IMG/VR virus record: IMGVR_UViG_3300032267_000131
Coordinates: 1 to 33,750 of that record
Strand: one strand, 5' to 3'
DNA: 33,750 nt
From: a virus
Shown here: positions 1-5,165 of the stretch, in pieces
Numbering within the stretch: position 1 is the stretch's first letter
How the letters are laid out: every line of letters starts with the position of its first letter
Position numbers and translations under genes: made by a program
Notes under the pieces: model-generated
Seen by the model: the letters and a program-made list of their open reading frames with translations, nothing else
Told to the model about the DNA's origin: nothing
The model's database searches: none

Positions 1-44
1 ACAAAGCACTTAATTGGCGGTAAGTTTCCAATTATGTAGCTCAT
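1..44 (-). CDS. 5' end of a second copy of the conserved 210-residue phage protein (truncated by window edge)
   Basis: The reverse strand starts ATG at 44 and encodes MSYIIGNLPPIKCF before the window edge. These 14 residues are identical to the start of the complete gene at 32000-32632, and the DNA matches in 42 of 44 positions. The ATG overlaps the stop of the winged-helix gene (ATGA). It is either a diverged second copy or the other end of a circularly permuted contig. Function unknown. Confidence 0.75.
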   Translation of the reverse strand, partial: MSYIIGNLPPIKCF

Positions 45-337
45 ATCAAATCCATTTGTCGTGGCATTACCTTCCATTCTCTCTCGGCCCGACCAGACTT
101 ACTTTGCACATTACGACCAGTTAATAGGATTTTATGGTTGCGTTCTAATTCACTAAGCCGCCTAGCAACTTGGTTGCCATCAAGTCCCGTAATCGAGGCT
201 ATACCGTCTTTCCCCATTGCCCCATACTTGCATAAGGCTTGAATAATAATCGTGGCGTGTTGAGCCGCTAAAGACTTTGCAGAGTCGGCAGCAGCCCAGC
301 TGGTTGACGGATCGGTGTTGCGAGCGACTTGGTTCAT
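41..337 (-). CDS. Winged-helix DNA-binding protein, 98 aa
   Basis: The chosen start is the ATG at 337 (MNQVARNTDPSTSW), which overlaps the stop of the upstream membrane-protein gene as ATGA; a longer reading frame exists but is less likely. Residues about 25-75 look like a winged helix: a helix-rich part, then 'GIASITGLDGNQVARRLSELE' style helix-turn-helix, then a basic wing with 'GRNVQSKSGRAEREWKV'. It probably binds DNA as an early regulator or replication accessory factor; no enzyme motif is visible. The last 26 codons recur at 33668-33750 with one amino-acid change but many silent changes, so the protein is under strong selection. Confidence 0.7.
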   Translation of the reverse strand: MNQVARNTDPSTSWAAADSAKSLAAQHATIIIQALCKYGAMGKDGIASITGLDGNQVARRLSELERNHKILLTGRNVQSKSGRAEREWKVMPRQMDLI

Positions 338-522
338 AGCATCACCAATGATAAAAGTGGAAAAAAACCAAACACTAACGCTAATGCCAACAAACCCATT
401 ACCCACGCTACAGGTGGTATACGGTCATCAGGTCGTTTGTAATCACGCATCTGTCGAGCCGTGCGACCCGTCCAATTAGGTTCGCTCATGTCCGTGCCGT
501 AAGGCCAGTTACGCTTATTCAT
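334..522 (-). CDS. Small single-span membrane protein, 62 aa
   Basis: A hydrophilic, basic N-terminal half is followed by one strongly hydrophobic stretch (about residues 38-62, AWVMGLLALALVFGFFPLL) reaching the C-terminus. The ATG at 522 is chosen because an AGGAGG ribosome-binding site sits nine bases upstream; the in-frame ATG at 531 would abut that site. It overlaps the preceding gene's stop and the following gene's start, so translation is probably coupled. Function not recognised; it is expected in the host inner membrane. Confidence 0.6.
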   Translation of the reverse strand: MNKRNWPYGTDMSEPNWTGRTARQMRDYKRPDDRIPPVAWVMGLLALALVFGFFPLLSLVML

Positions 523-778
523 CGCTGCCATCCTCCTCGTTAGCTGTCACGGTTTCAATGTGGTTAACGTCAATAAAGTGTGTGTACATTGGCACAGCGC
601 AACACAATACGTCATCAGCATCAATTTTGATGTACGGCTCGCCGTTGCTGTCTGTTTTTACGCCATCGGCAAATTGATCCATAAGCTCTGCAATCTTTTT
701 GTCGGTTAGCTCACGGCTAAGTTCACGCATCAGCTGACGTTTGCCCTCGTCTGTCATTTGAATATATGAGTATTTCAT
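515..778 (-). CDS. Conserved small early protein, 87 aa
   Basis: This acidic protein starts MKYSYIQMTDEGKRQLM. Its helical first half (MRELSRELTDKKIAELMDQFADG) is followed by a strand-rich part with adjacent cysteines (VLCCAVPMYTH) and an acidic tail ending EEDGSDE. The start at 778 is supported by an AAGGGG ribosome-binding site formed by the last codons of the upstream 49-residue gene. No family recognised. Its position among early recombination and regulatory genes suggests an early host-takeover or DNA-metabolism role, which is inference only. Confidence 0.65.
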   Translation of the reverse strand: MKYSYIQMTDEGKRQLMRELSRELTDKKIAELMDQFADGVKTDSNGEPYIKIDADDVLCCAVPMYTHFIDVNHIETVTANEEDGSDE

Positions 779-781
779 CGC

Positions 782-931
782 TTACCCCTTAAAACCGTGT
801 TGTTTAAGGATTTGCTGCTCTGCTGGCGTAGTCAGGCAAACCGCCATTTGGTGTTTGTACAAGTAAGCCTGCAATCTGGCTCGTGTCTTGTCGTTGGGGT
901 TTGCCATAAACGCTTGAATTAATTTGCTCAT
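782..931 (-). CDS. Very small basic early protein, 49 aa
   Basis: Reading from ATG at 931 gives MSKLIQAFMANPNDKTRARL and continues 49 codons to TAA at 782-784, four bases before the next ATG. The start is preceded by AAAGGTACATAAA, the leader also found at the gene starting 1207 and similar to those at 2128 and 3724. The protein is mostly predicted helix, basic, with one cysteine. The tight spacing and shared leader make it a real gene. Function unknown. Confidence 0.6.
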   Translation of the reverse strand: MSKLIQAFMANPNDKTRARLQAYLYKHQMAVCLTTPAEQQILKQHGFKG

Positions 932-956
932 TTTATGTACCTTTTGTCGTAGTAAT

Positions 957-970
957 GGGGCTTGCGCCCC
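957..970 (-). other. Small GNRA-type intergenic hairpin
   Basis: On the minus-strand transcript, GGGGC-GCAA-GCCCC forms a five-pair all-GC stem with a GCAA tetraloop, just after the stop of the gene at 977-1207 and before the next start at 931. No U-tract follows, so it is not a classical terminator. It could stabilise or set a processing point in the message. Confidence 0.45.
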
Positions 971-976
971 GTTTAA

Positions 977-1207
977 TTAACGTTGCACAGTACCAATCAA
1001 ATTACCATCACTAATTTCGCCAATAATGTATTTTGCTAAATTTAAAGTTTGACGGGCTTGCTCTTTTGCATCTGCGGCAATCAATTCTTGAGCATCTGAC
1101 ATAAGGCCCATTGCAACCATGTATGCACCGCTAAATTTGTATGTAATCGAATCTTTAACGCTTTCGATAAATTTGTCTGGGTTGCAACCGAACATTTCGT
1201 TATTCAT
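977..1207 (-). CDS. Conserved small early protein, 76 aa
   Basis: MNNEMFGCNPDKFIESVKD continues into an all-helical protein with a hydrophobic middle (YMVAMGLMSDAQELI) and a second helix (AKEQARQTLNLAKYIIGEI). It is not long enough for a clear membrane span and is probably a soluble helical bundle. The start has the strong leader AAAAAAGGTACATAA directly before ATG. It is the first gene after the promoter/operator at 1251-1281 and follows a terminator, so it opens its own short transcription unit. Function unknown. Confidence 0.65.
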   Translation of the reverse strand: MNNEMFGCNPDKFIESVKDSITYKFSGAYMVAMGLMSDAQELIAADAKEQARQTLNLAKYIIGEISDGNLIGTVQR

Positions 1208-1250
1208 TTATGTACCTTTTTTCGTGGTTTGTGGCGTTGTTGCCATGTAC

Positions 1251-1281
1251 AGATATTAAGCTATCTAAACAATAAAAACAT
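1251..1281 (-). promoter_or_regulatory. Promoter with operator copy 1 (minus strand)
   Basis: The minus strand reads TTTAGATAGCTTAATATCT (1269 to 1251), whose core AGATA-N6-TATCT is a perfect dyad. A -10-like TAATAT (1258-1253) lies within it; the -35 at 17 bases spacing (ATGTTT) is weak. The same 19-base motif, with one changed base, occurs at 3766-3784 in front of the ERF gene. It is the likely binding site of a phage repressor controlling the gene that starts at 1207. Confidence 0.55.
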
Positions 1282-1330
1282 AAGTGTTAACCCTAGTTTT
1301 GCAATTATTTTTAATTTATTTGGGTTTTTA

Positions 1331-1356
1331 CAACAAAACGCCCCAATTAAGGGGCG
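1331..1356 (-). terminator. Intrinsic terminator after the nuclease gene
   Basis: On the minus strand, CGCCCC (1356-1351) and GGGGCG (1344-1339) form a six-pair GC stem around a TTAATT loop and are followed by TTTTGTTG. This sits about 40 bases after the stop of the PDDEXK nuclease gene and upstream of the promoter at 1251-1281, so it separates two minus-strand transcription units. Confidence 0.7.
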
Positions 1357-1393
1357 GTCGATGGAACAAGGAGTGAACAACACCGACAATTTA

Positions 1394-2128
1394 TTATAGG
1401 TTGTTTTTACGCTTGTAGAACGCTAGTAGATACTGAAAGCAATCCCAAGCAGAGGCTAAATCTTCCTCTGAATGTTCAATCAGTTTTACATCGCCCTCGG
1501 CAGTAAAAAACACATTGGCGCATCTGGCTGTGGGTTTGCCAAGGCCAACACGGTAGGCAGCCAGTTGCATCAATTGCTCATGGTAAGGCACAACCTTGTC
1601 GAGCTTATCTTTGCTCTTAAAGTCAATCACGATGTTTTCAGCAATTAAATCCACCTTGCCGCCAAAGCCATCATAAGCAAACGAGCGTTCTGCCTCCCAA
1701 GTTTGATCATGTCCAAAATGGATTCTGATCGACGCATCAACCTGGTTAACGTAAACAGGGTAATCGTCTTGTTCGCCACGGTAAAAACGCTCAAGCACCC
1801 CATGCATTTGTGTGCCACGATCCATAGCTTCACGGCCTGTACTCTTGCTGTCTGACATTACTCGTTCTAACCAGTTTTCCTCTGTTTCTCCAGCAATGCG
1901 TGGCAACGTCAAAGCCGCTAGTAATACTTGTTGTTGCAACCAGTTTGATAAGCCAGGCTTTGCAACTAATCCCAAAACCGTAGTTACCGACGGTACTAAA
2001 TTGAGTTCCCTTGCGTCACGAACCGTTGTATTGCGTTCTTTACCGTTCTTACCAATGATCTTGTACGCTGGTGAACCGTCAGCTGCGTACCAATGGCCTG
2101 ATTCTGAGTCTGCTGATTTAATAATCAT
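1394..2128 (-). CDS. PDDEXK (RecB/Cas4-like) exonuclease, 244 aa
   Basis: The C-terminal half carries a PD-(D/E)XK nuclease core: GTQMHGVLERF (His109), GGKVDLIAE (Asp160), VIDFKSK (Asp169, Lys171) and a QLMQLAAY helix (Gln185/Gln188), in the order seen in RecB-family and Cas4-like nucleases. In phages such nucleases resect double-strand ends to feed a single-strand annealing protein, and here the ERF annealing protein and SSB lie just upstream in the same operon. The N-terminal ~100 residues are helical and of unknown role. The start at 2128 overlaps the stop of the 47-residue gene (ATGA) and has AGGTGCAAAA upstream. Nuclease fold likely; exact polarity and substrate unknown. Confidence 0.85.
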   Translation of the reverse strand: MIIKSADSESGHWYAADGSPAYKIIGKNGKERNTTVRDARELNLVPSVTTVLGLVAKPGLSNWLQQQVLLAALTLPRIAGETEENWLERVMSDSKSTGREAMDRGTQMHGVLERFYRGEQDDYPVYVNQVDASIRIHFGHDQTWEAERSFAYDGFGGKVDLIAENIVIDFKSKDKLDKVVPYHEQLMQLAAYRVGLGKPTARCANVFFTAEGDVKLIEHSEEDLASAWDCFQYLLAFYKRKNNL

Positions 2129-2268
2129 TTTTGCACCTGTTTAGCTAGTTGTTTAAGCATCTCGATTGCATCTTGTAGGTCTTGCATAGCCCTAGCGTCT
2201 AAAACCATGTTTTCGTACCATTGCTGCAATCGCCAAGAAATAAGTATTGCCTCCTCCGTCTGGTTCAT
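2125..2268 (-). CDS. Short helical protein between AT-rich gene and nuclease, 47 aa
   Basis: ATG at 2268 follows the previous stop directly, and the stop TGA at 2127-2125 overlaps the nuclease start as ATGA. The sequence (MNQTEEAILISWRLQQWYEN, then an amphipathic helix rich in Leu, Lys and Gln) is predicted all-helical with a coiled-coil-like C-terminal half. The precise fit between its neighbours supports a real gene. It may assist the nuclease or simply couple translation; function not recognised. Confidence 0.6.
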   Translation of the reverse strand: MNQTEEAILISWRLQQWYENMVLDARAMQDLQDAIEMLKQLAKQVQK

Positions 2269-2727
2269 TTAATTTTTAATAACGGACATCAGTTTTTCAA
2301 GTTTTCCGTTTTTATCCAATTCTGACAAAACAGACATAGCGGCAGCAGTACGTTCAAGCAAAACAACATAACGATCTAATTTATCAAAATTAGCCATTTT
2401 TTCAATTGCTGCCATACCCGTCATCAAATCATGGGCAGATTTACGAACTGAACCGCTTACTTTTTTTGATTGTTCCATTAAATTTTGTTCTGATTTTTGC
2501 ATTTTTTGCAAAGACGTTTCAAGCATTTTTGACGATTCGTCAATTATTAACGTAGCATCTTCAAAATCTTTTGACATAATTTTTGCCCTATTTTTAAAAT
2601 AATCGTTAACTTTTATGTGACCAACAATGCTTTTGTGCGCTGCTTTTTTATCCCAAATAAGTCCTTTGCTATCTTGACCACATGGAAAAATGCCGCCAAG
2701 CGTAATAGTTTCTAATCCATGAAACAT
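2269..2727 (-). CDS. AT-rich coiled-coil protein, 152 aa
   Basis: The protein starts MFHGLETITLGGIFPCG and then becomes a long, lysine-rich helical protein with heptad-like spacing over about residues 50-110 (SSKMLETSLQKMQKSEQNLM). One counted 60-base line (2461-2520) is 25% GC, far below the neighbouring SSB and nuclease genes, which suggests later acquisition. It interrupts an otherwise typical SSB-nuclease pair. The coding frame is intact and its start is nine bases from the SSB stop. No family recognised; a host-interaction or anti-defence role is only a guess. Confidence 0.6.
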   Translation of the reverse strand: MFHGLETITLGGIFPCGQDSKGLIWDKKAAHKSIVGHIKVNDYFKNRAKIMSKDFEDATLIIDESSKMLETSLQKMQKSEQNLMEQSKKVSGSVRKSAHDLMTGMAAIEKMANFDKLDRYVVLLERTAAAMSVLSELDKNGKLEKLMSVIKN

Positions 2728-2735
2728 AGCAACCC

Positions 2736-3161
2736 CTAAAAAGGTACATCGTCTTGCATATCTTCAAGCGGAATGATTATTCCTTCTTTAATTGATCGAT
2801 ACGCATCAGACTTTGGTTTAACAACTGGCGCATCTTCAGCAGTCCGACCACCAAGCATCTGCATTTGGTCAGCAACCACCTCAGTTGTGTATTGATCCAC
2901 GCCATCTTTGTTCTGCCACTTGCGAGTGGTCATACGACCCGCCACAAAGACCTGTGAGCCTTTCTTTAGGTAGTCGGCACATATTCCTGCCAACTTGCCA
3001 AACGCCGTGATTCTGACCCATTCTGTCGTTTCTTTAGTTGCGGTCTTGTAACCCACCGCAATTGAGAAATTACAGATTGCATTAGAGTCAGCGGTGTAAC
3101 GTACTTCAGGGTCTTTGCCCAAGCGCCCAATAAACTCGCAGCGGTTAAGATCGTTTGCCAT
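2736..3161 (-). CDS. ssb: Single-stranded DNA-binding protein, 141 aa
   Basis: The OB-fold signature of bacterial-type SSB is clear: MANDLNRCEFIGRLGKDPEV, NFSIAVGYK, TEWVRITAFGKLA and GSQVFVAGRM. The C-terminus ends in the acidic tip DMQDDVPF, the peptide that recruits recombination and replication partners in known SSBs. It lies directly after the ERF gene with a TAATG stop/start overlap, forming an ERF-SSB-nuclease recombination module. It coats single-stranded DNA made during replication and end resection. Confidence 0.95.
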   Translation of the reverse strand: MANDLNRCEFIGRLGKDPEVRYTADSNAICNFSIAVGYKTATKETTEWVRITAFGKLAGICADYLKKGSQVFVAGRMTTRKWQNKDGVDQYTTEVVADQMQMLGGRTAEDAPVVKPKSDAYRSIKEGIIIPLEDMQDDVPF

Positions 3162-3724
3162 TATTGTTGTTCCCAGTTTGCTTTAAATTGATCGTATGCA
3201 GCCTTCAACGGAATCTGTTGCTCTTTTAAGCAAATAGTCCATGCTGCTCTAAATATGTCCTTCAGGCTTTCGTAACTAACCGCTGATGCCATTTGAGCCA
3301 CGGTGTTGTCCAACTCAATGCCTTTGGGTTTCTCAATTGGTTTAGGCGGTGCTTTTACGGCAGCTGTGCCATCGTCATCTTCTGACGCAATGCCGAGTGC
3401 TGCTTGCAAACCGTAGCGTTTACCGTAAGTAATTGCCGAGCCAAAGCCTTGTGCGTCTTGTTTGGTTGCGGGAATAAACAACGTGCCGCAGCTAAGTTGT
3501 TCGCCTGATTCATGGATAAGTACGGTTTCGACTGCTACGCCACCCTCTGCTGTATGCAACATCTGCACAAAGGCTAAACCGTTAGCCGACAGAGCAGGCC
3601 GCACAGCGTCGATCACACTAGCTAGGCTAGAGTATGCAGATTTAAAGTGGGGATTTTTACTATCTTTGGCTGCGTGGGACATTGCCGCTTGAGCCTTGAC
3701 TAATGCTTTTGCTAATTCATTCAT
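3161..3724 (-). CDS. erf: ERF-family single-strand annealing recombinase, 187 aa
   Basis: The N-terminal ~120 residues match the ERF superfamily pattern: LAKALVKAQAAM, KNPHFKSAYSSLASVIDAVRPALS, then GFGSAITYGKRYGLQAALGIASEDDDG. ERF proteins form rings that anneal complementary strands for phage recombination and genome circularisation or concatemer formation. The C-terminal part after a proline/lysine linker is a small helical domain. It is the first gene of the minus-strand early unit, with the leader CAGGTGCATAA before ATG and the operator/promoter 45-70 bases upstream. Confidence 0.92.
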   Translation of the reverse strand: MNELAKALVKAQAAMSHAAKDSKNPHFKSAYSSLASVIDAVRPALSANGLAFVQMLHTAEGGVAVETVLIHESGEQLSCGTLFIPATKQDAQGFGSAITYGKRYGLQAALGIASEDDDGTAAVKAPPKPIEKPKGIELDNTVAQMASAVSYESLKDIFRAAWTICLKEQQIPLKAAYDQFKANWEQQ

Positions 3725-3765
3725 TTATGCACCTGTATGTTGTCCTGACGGGTATGTCAGTAAAT

Positions 3766-3796
3766 AGATATTAAGGTATCTAAATACAGAACGCAA
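3766..3796 (-). promoter_or_regulatory. Promoter with operator copy 2 for the recombination operon
   Basis: On the minus strand TTGCGT (3796-3791) and TAATAT (3773-3768) are 17 bases apart. The operator-like TTTAGATACCTTAATATCT (3784-3766) covers the end of the spacer and the -10. It is 18 of 19 identical to the copy at 1251-1269. Binding of a repressor there would block transcription of the ERF, SSB and nuclease genes. Confidence 0.6.
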
Positions 3797-3801
3797 GCGG
3801 A

Positions 3802-3831
3802 AAACTCAAGGTTAAATATTTATTTGAGTTT
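3802..3831. promoter_or_regulatory. Second dyad in the divergent control region
   Basis: AAACTCAA (3802-3809) and TTGAGTTT (3824-3831) form a perfect eight-base inverted repeat around an AT-only-rich centre containing AAATATTT. It lies between the two divergent start regions and ends three bases before a consensus -35 (TTGACA, 3834-3839) of the plus-strand regulator gene. It is a plausible operator distinct from the AGATA-type sites. Confidence 0.4.
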
Positions 3832-3833
3832 CT

Positions 3834-3862
3834 TTGACAACCAATGTTAAGATTGCTACATG
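3834..3862 (+). promoter_or_regulatory. Possible promoter of the Cro-like gene
   Basis: TTGACA at 3834-3839 is a perfect -35 hexamer. At 17 bases spacing the -10 position would be TGCTACATG, an extended -10-like but poor hexamer that overlaps the ATG of the gene. Transcription would then start inside the annotated gene, so either the -10 differs or the true start codon is downstream. Confidence 0.3.
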
Positions 3863-4075
3863 AATACAACAGAAATCATCCAAACATTAGGTGGCACATT
3901 TGCTGTAGCCAAGCTCTGCCGTGTCAGTCCGCCAGCTGTATCGCAATGGCGCAACAATGGTTTGCCTGGTGACAAGTTAGTGTTGCTGGCTGCCGAGCTT
4001 GAAAAGAAATCAGATGGCAAATGGACTAGAAAAGAAATCCCCAACTGGCAACAAATCTGGCCTGAGTTGCATTAG
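3860..4075 (+). CDS. Cro/YdaS-like helix-turn-helix regulator, 71 aa
   Basis: Residues 1-45 form a lambda-Cro/YdaS-type helix-turn-helix: LGGTFAVAKLCRVSPPAVSQW followed by the loop NNGLPGDKLVLLAAELE. Such proteins bind small palindromes near early promoters. It is divergently placed from the ERF operon, next to the AGATA-N6-TATCT operator at 3766 and the AAACTCAA dyad at 3802, which are its natural candidate targets. No CI-type partner or integrase is visible, so it probably times early expression instead of maintaining lysogeny. The C-terminal ~20 residues (IPNWQQIWPELH) are typical of YdaS-like proteins. Confidence 0.8.
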   Translation: MNTTEIIQTLGGTFAVAKLCRVSPPAVSQWRNNGLPGDKLVLLAAELEKKSDGKWTRKEIPNWQQIWPELH

Positions 4076-4188
4076 ACTGATTAAGCCTTTAGCAAGCAGA
4101 AACGTATCAATGATAAGGGTCGTGTTTCACTAGCCTAGCTTTAGGGCTTGACACATCGGAAAGACGGTGGCAGAATTGCATTGTTGTC

Positions 4189-4303
4189 TTGGCAGACGAT
4201 GTAAGCCGTTTTAGTGTGTATTTTGATTCTCTTGCGCCTTGAAGCCGATAGAGAATGTCCCGAAAGGGTCTGCCAACAAAATACACTCTAAAACGGCTTT
4301 TTT
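4189..4303 (+). ncRNA. Structured RNA element A: 22-pair stem with internal hairpins, U-tract and possible pseudoknot
   Basis: Arms 4203-4224 and 4278-4299 are complementary at 21 of 22 positions (one T-T mismatch) and the 3' arm runs into six T, as in an intrinsic terminator. The 53-base loop is itself structured: ATTCTCT (4226-4232) pairs with AGAGAAT (4250-4256), and CCC-GAAA-GGG (4259-4268) is a GNRA hairpin. In addition TTGGCAGAC (4189-4197), outside the stem, is fully complementary to GTCTGCCAA (4268-4276) inside the loop, allowing a pseudoknot or an alternative fold. No reading frame of note. It could be a regulated terminator, an antitermination element, or a free small RNA ending the cro transcript. 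Confidence 0.6.
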
Positions 4304-4314
4304 ATTTGTCTTTT

Positions 4315-4591
4315 GATAACCGTCAGAGAGCGTTATCTAATAGGGTTAAATCGCCCGTACTCAAGAAAGATTGGCTGGTCTACACCCGACTGCAAGCCAC
4401 GTAGCCTTAAATGGGGACTACACAAGATTAGAGAACACGGTGGGACAAGACTCTAACTCGATTGAACATTAACTCCGGTAGGATTGGTATTGTTCTGTTA
4501 TAAAACAATATGGATCGAGTTGGACTGCGTAGGGAAACTACACGCTATCCACCCTTGGGAATACTATTGTCCAAATAATAAAAGTACGGGT
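4315..4591 (+). ncRNA. Structured RNA element B: nested multibranch fold, candidate large phage ncRNA
   Basis: GATAAC/GTTATC (4315-4320, 4332-4337) forms a leading hairpin. A closing helix joins 4354-4361 (CCCGTACT) with 4583-4590 (AGTACGGG), over 220 bases apart. Nested inside are TGGCT/AGCCA (4372-4376, 4395-4399), GTAG/CTAC (4401-4404, 4418-4421), GGTGG/CCACC (4439-4443, 4549-4553), AACTCGAT/ATCGAGTT (4455-4462, 4514-4521), TATTGTT/AACAATA (4488-4494, 4504-4510) and GCGTAG-type hairpin 4527-4545. All these are mutually compatible. TTGGAC/GTCCAA (4520-4525, 4569-4574) is an extra, crossing pairing. No ORF is present. I do not see group I, group II, tmRNA or RNase P signatures. A replication origin with many dyads is the main alternative. 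Confidence 0.5.
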
Positions 4592-4612
4592 AATCACTAA
4601 GATAAATACCTC

Positions 4613-4641
4613 TTGTGCATTGTGTTTAGATGGCTTAATGT
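4613..4641 (+). promoter_or_regulatory. Promoter with degenerate operator copy 3 (plus strand)
   Basis: TTGTGC (4613-4618) and TAATGT (4636-4641) are 17 bases apart, and between them lies TTTAGATGGCTTAATGT (4625-4641). This matches the operators at 1251 and 3766 in the same orientation relative to transcription, with four differences over 19 bases, mainly in the second half-site. The start codon at 4662 follows with a GGAG ribosome-binding site. Confidence 0.45.
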
Positions 4642-4661
4642 GATGCTTTTATGGAGAACAT

Positions 4662-4934
4662 ATGTCAACAGAACAAAAGATATTGCGGTATTGCATTGAG
4701 CCTAAAACAACAGTTGATATTGCTGATTACTGTGGCCTTGAAAAGATCAGCATCTACACTCAACTTGCCAAACTTCAGCGCAATAACAAGATCGAGAAAC
4801 GTGGGGATGGTAGGCGTGGTTCTCCATGTGTATATGTCACCATTCGACAAGCACCAATTGCTACAGGATCTTCAGATAATTACGAAAACCTCGTTGTTAA
4901 ACACGCCCACAACCCTTTTGGATTACGCTTATGA
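4662..4934 (+). CDS. Winged helix-turn-helix protein, 90 aa
   Basis: Residues 1-60 read as a winged helix: MSTEQKILRYCIEPKTTVDI, then DYCGLEKISIYTQLAKLQRN as the recognition helix, and KIEKRGDGRRGSPCVYVTI as the wing. The ATG at 4662 follows GGAGAACAT, a good ribosome-binding site. It opens the plus-strand accessory operon downstream of the operator-like promoter at 4613-4641, so it may be a regulator of this or other phage operons. The C-terminal 30 residues are probably disordered. Its stop overlaps the next start by four bases. Confidence 0.7.
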   Translation: MSTEQKILRYCIEPKTTVDIADYCGLEKISIYTQLAKLQRNNKIEKRGDGRRGSPCVYVTIRQAPIATGSSDNYENLVVKHAHNPFGLRL

Positions 4935-5164
4935 ACCACGATCAATTTGCTTATTGGCTGCAAGGTTTTGTTGAAATGAACGGTGGCAGAGAGCCAACTA
5001 AAGAGCAATGGAAGATGATTAAAGATCACTTGCAATTGTGTTTTGTGAAAGGTGGGGTGAACATGACGCAATGGCAATACCGTCACCCTGAAAATATGCA
5101 ACCGTGGCTTACACCTATTATTCGTGGTGGTTTTGGTGGTCAAGGTGGTGGAGGTGGGTGCTGA
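4931..5164 (+). CDS. Small conserved phage protein with Gly-rich Cys tail, 77 aa
   Basis: MNHDQFAYWLQGFVEMNGGR followed by PTKEQWKMIKDHLQLCF is a helical pattern I recognise as a widespread small phage protein without assigned function. The C-terminus changes abruptly to RGGFGGQGGGGGC, a glycine run ending in cysteine. It overlaps the upstream gene by ATGA. Most of its predicted helices are amphipathic, suggesting a small oligomer or partner-binding protein. Confidence 0.7.
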   Translation: MNHDQFAYWLQGFVEMNGGREPTKEQWKMIKDHLQLCFVKGGVNMTQWQYRHPENMQPWLTPIIRGGFGGQGGGGGC

Positions 5165-5165
5165 C

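Noticed and set aside
4076-4661. Group I or II intron, tmRNA, RNase P RNA or tRNA in the gene-free stretch
   Set aside because: I looked for their conserved core sequences and tRNA-like ends and did not find them.
4651-4974. Longer plus-strand frame overlapping the winged-helix gene at 4662-4934
   Set aside because: It starts in the ribosome-binding region, overlaps two better supported genes and has no domain-like sequence.
5124-5165. Upstream extension of the 82-residue protein (MVVLVVKVVEVG...)
   Set aside because: It is an out-of-frame reading of the glycine codons of the preceding gene; ATG at 5166 has a good ribosome-binding site.
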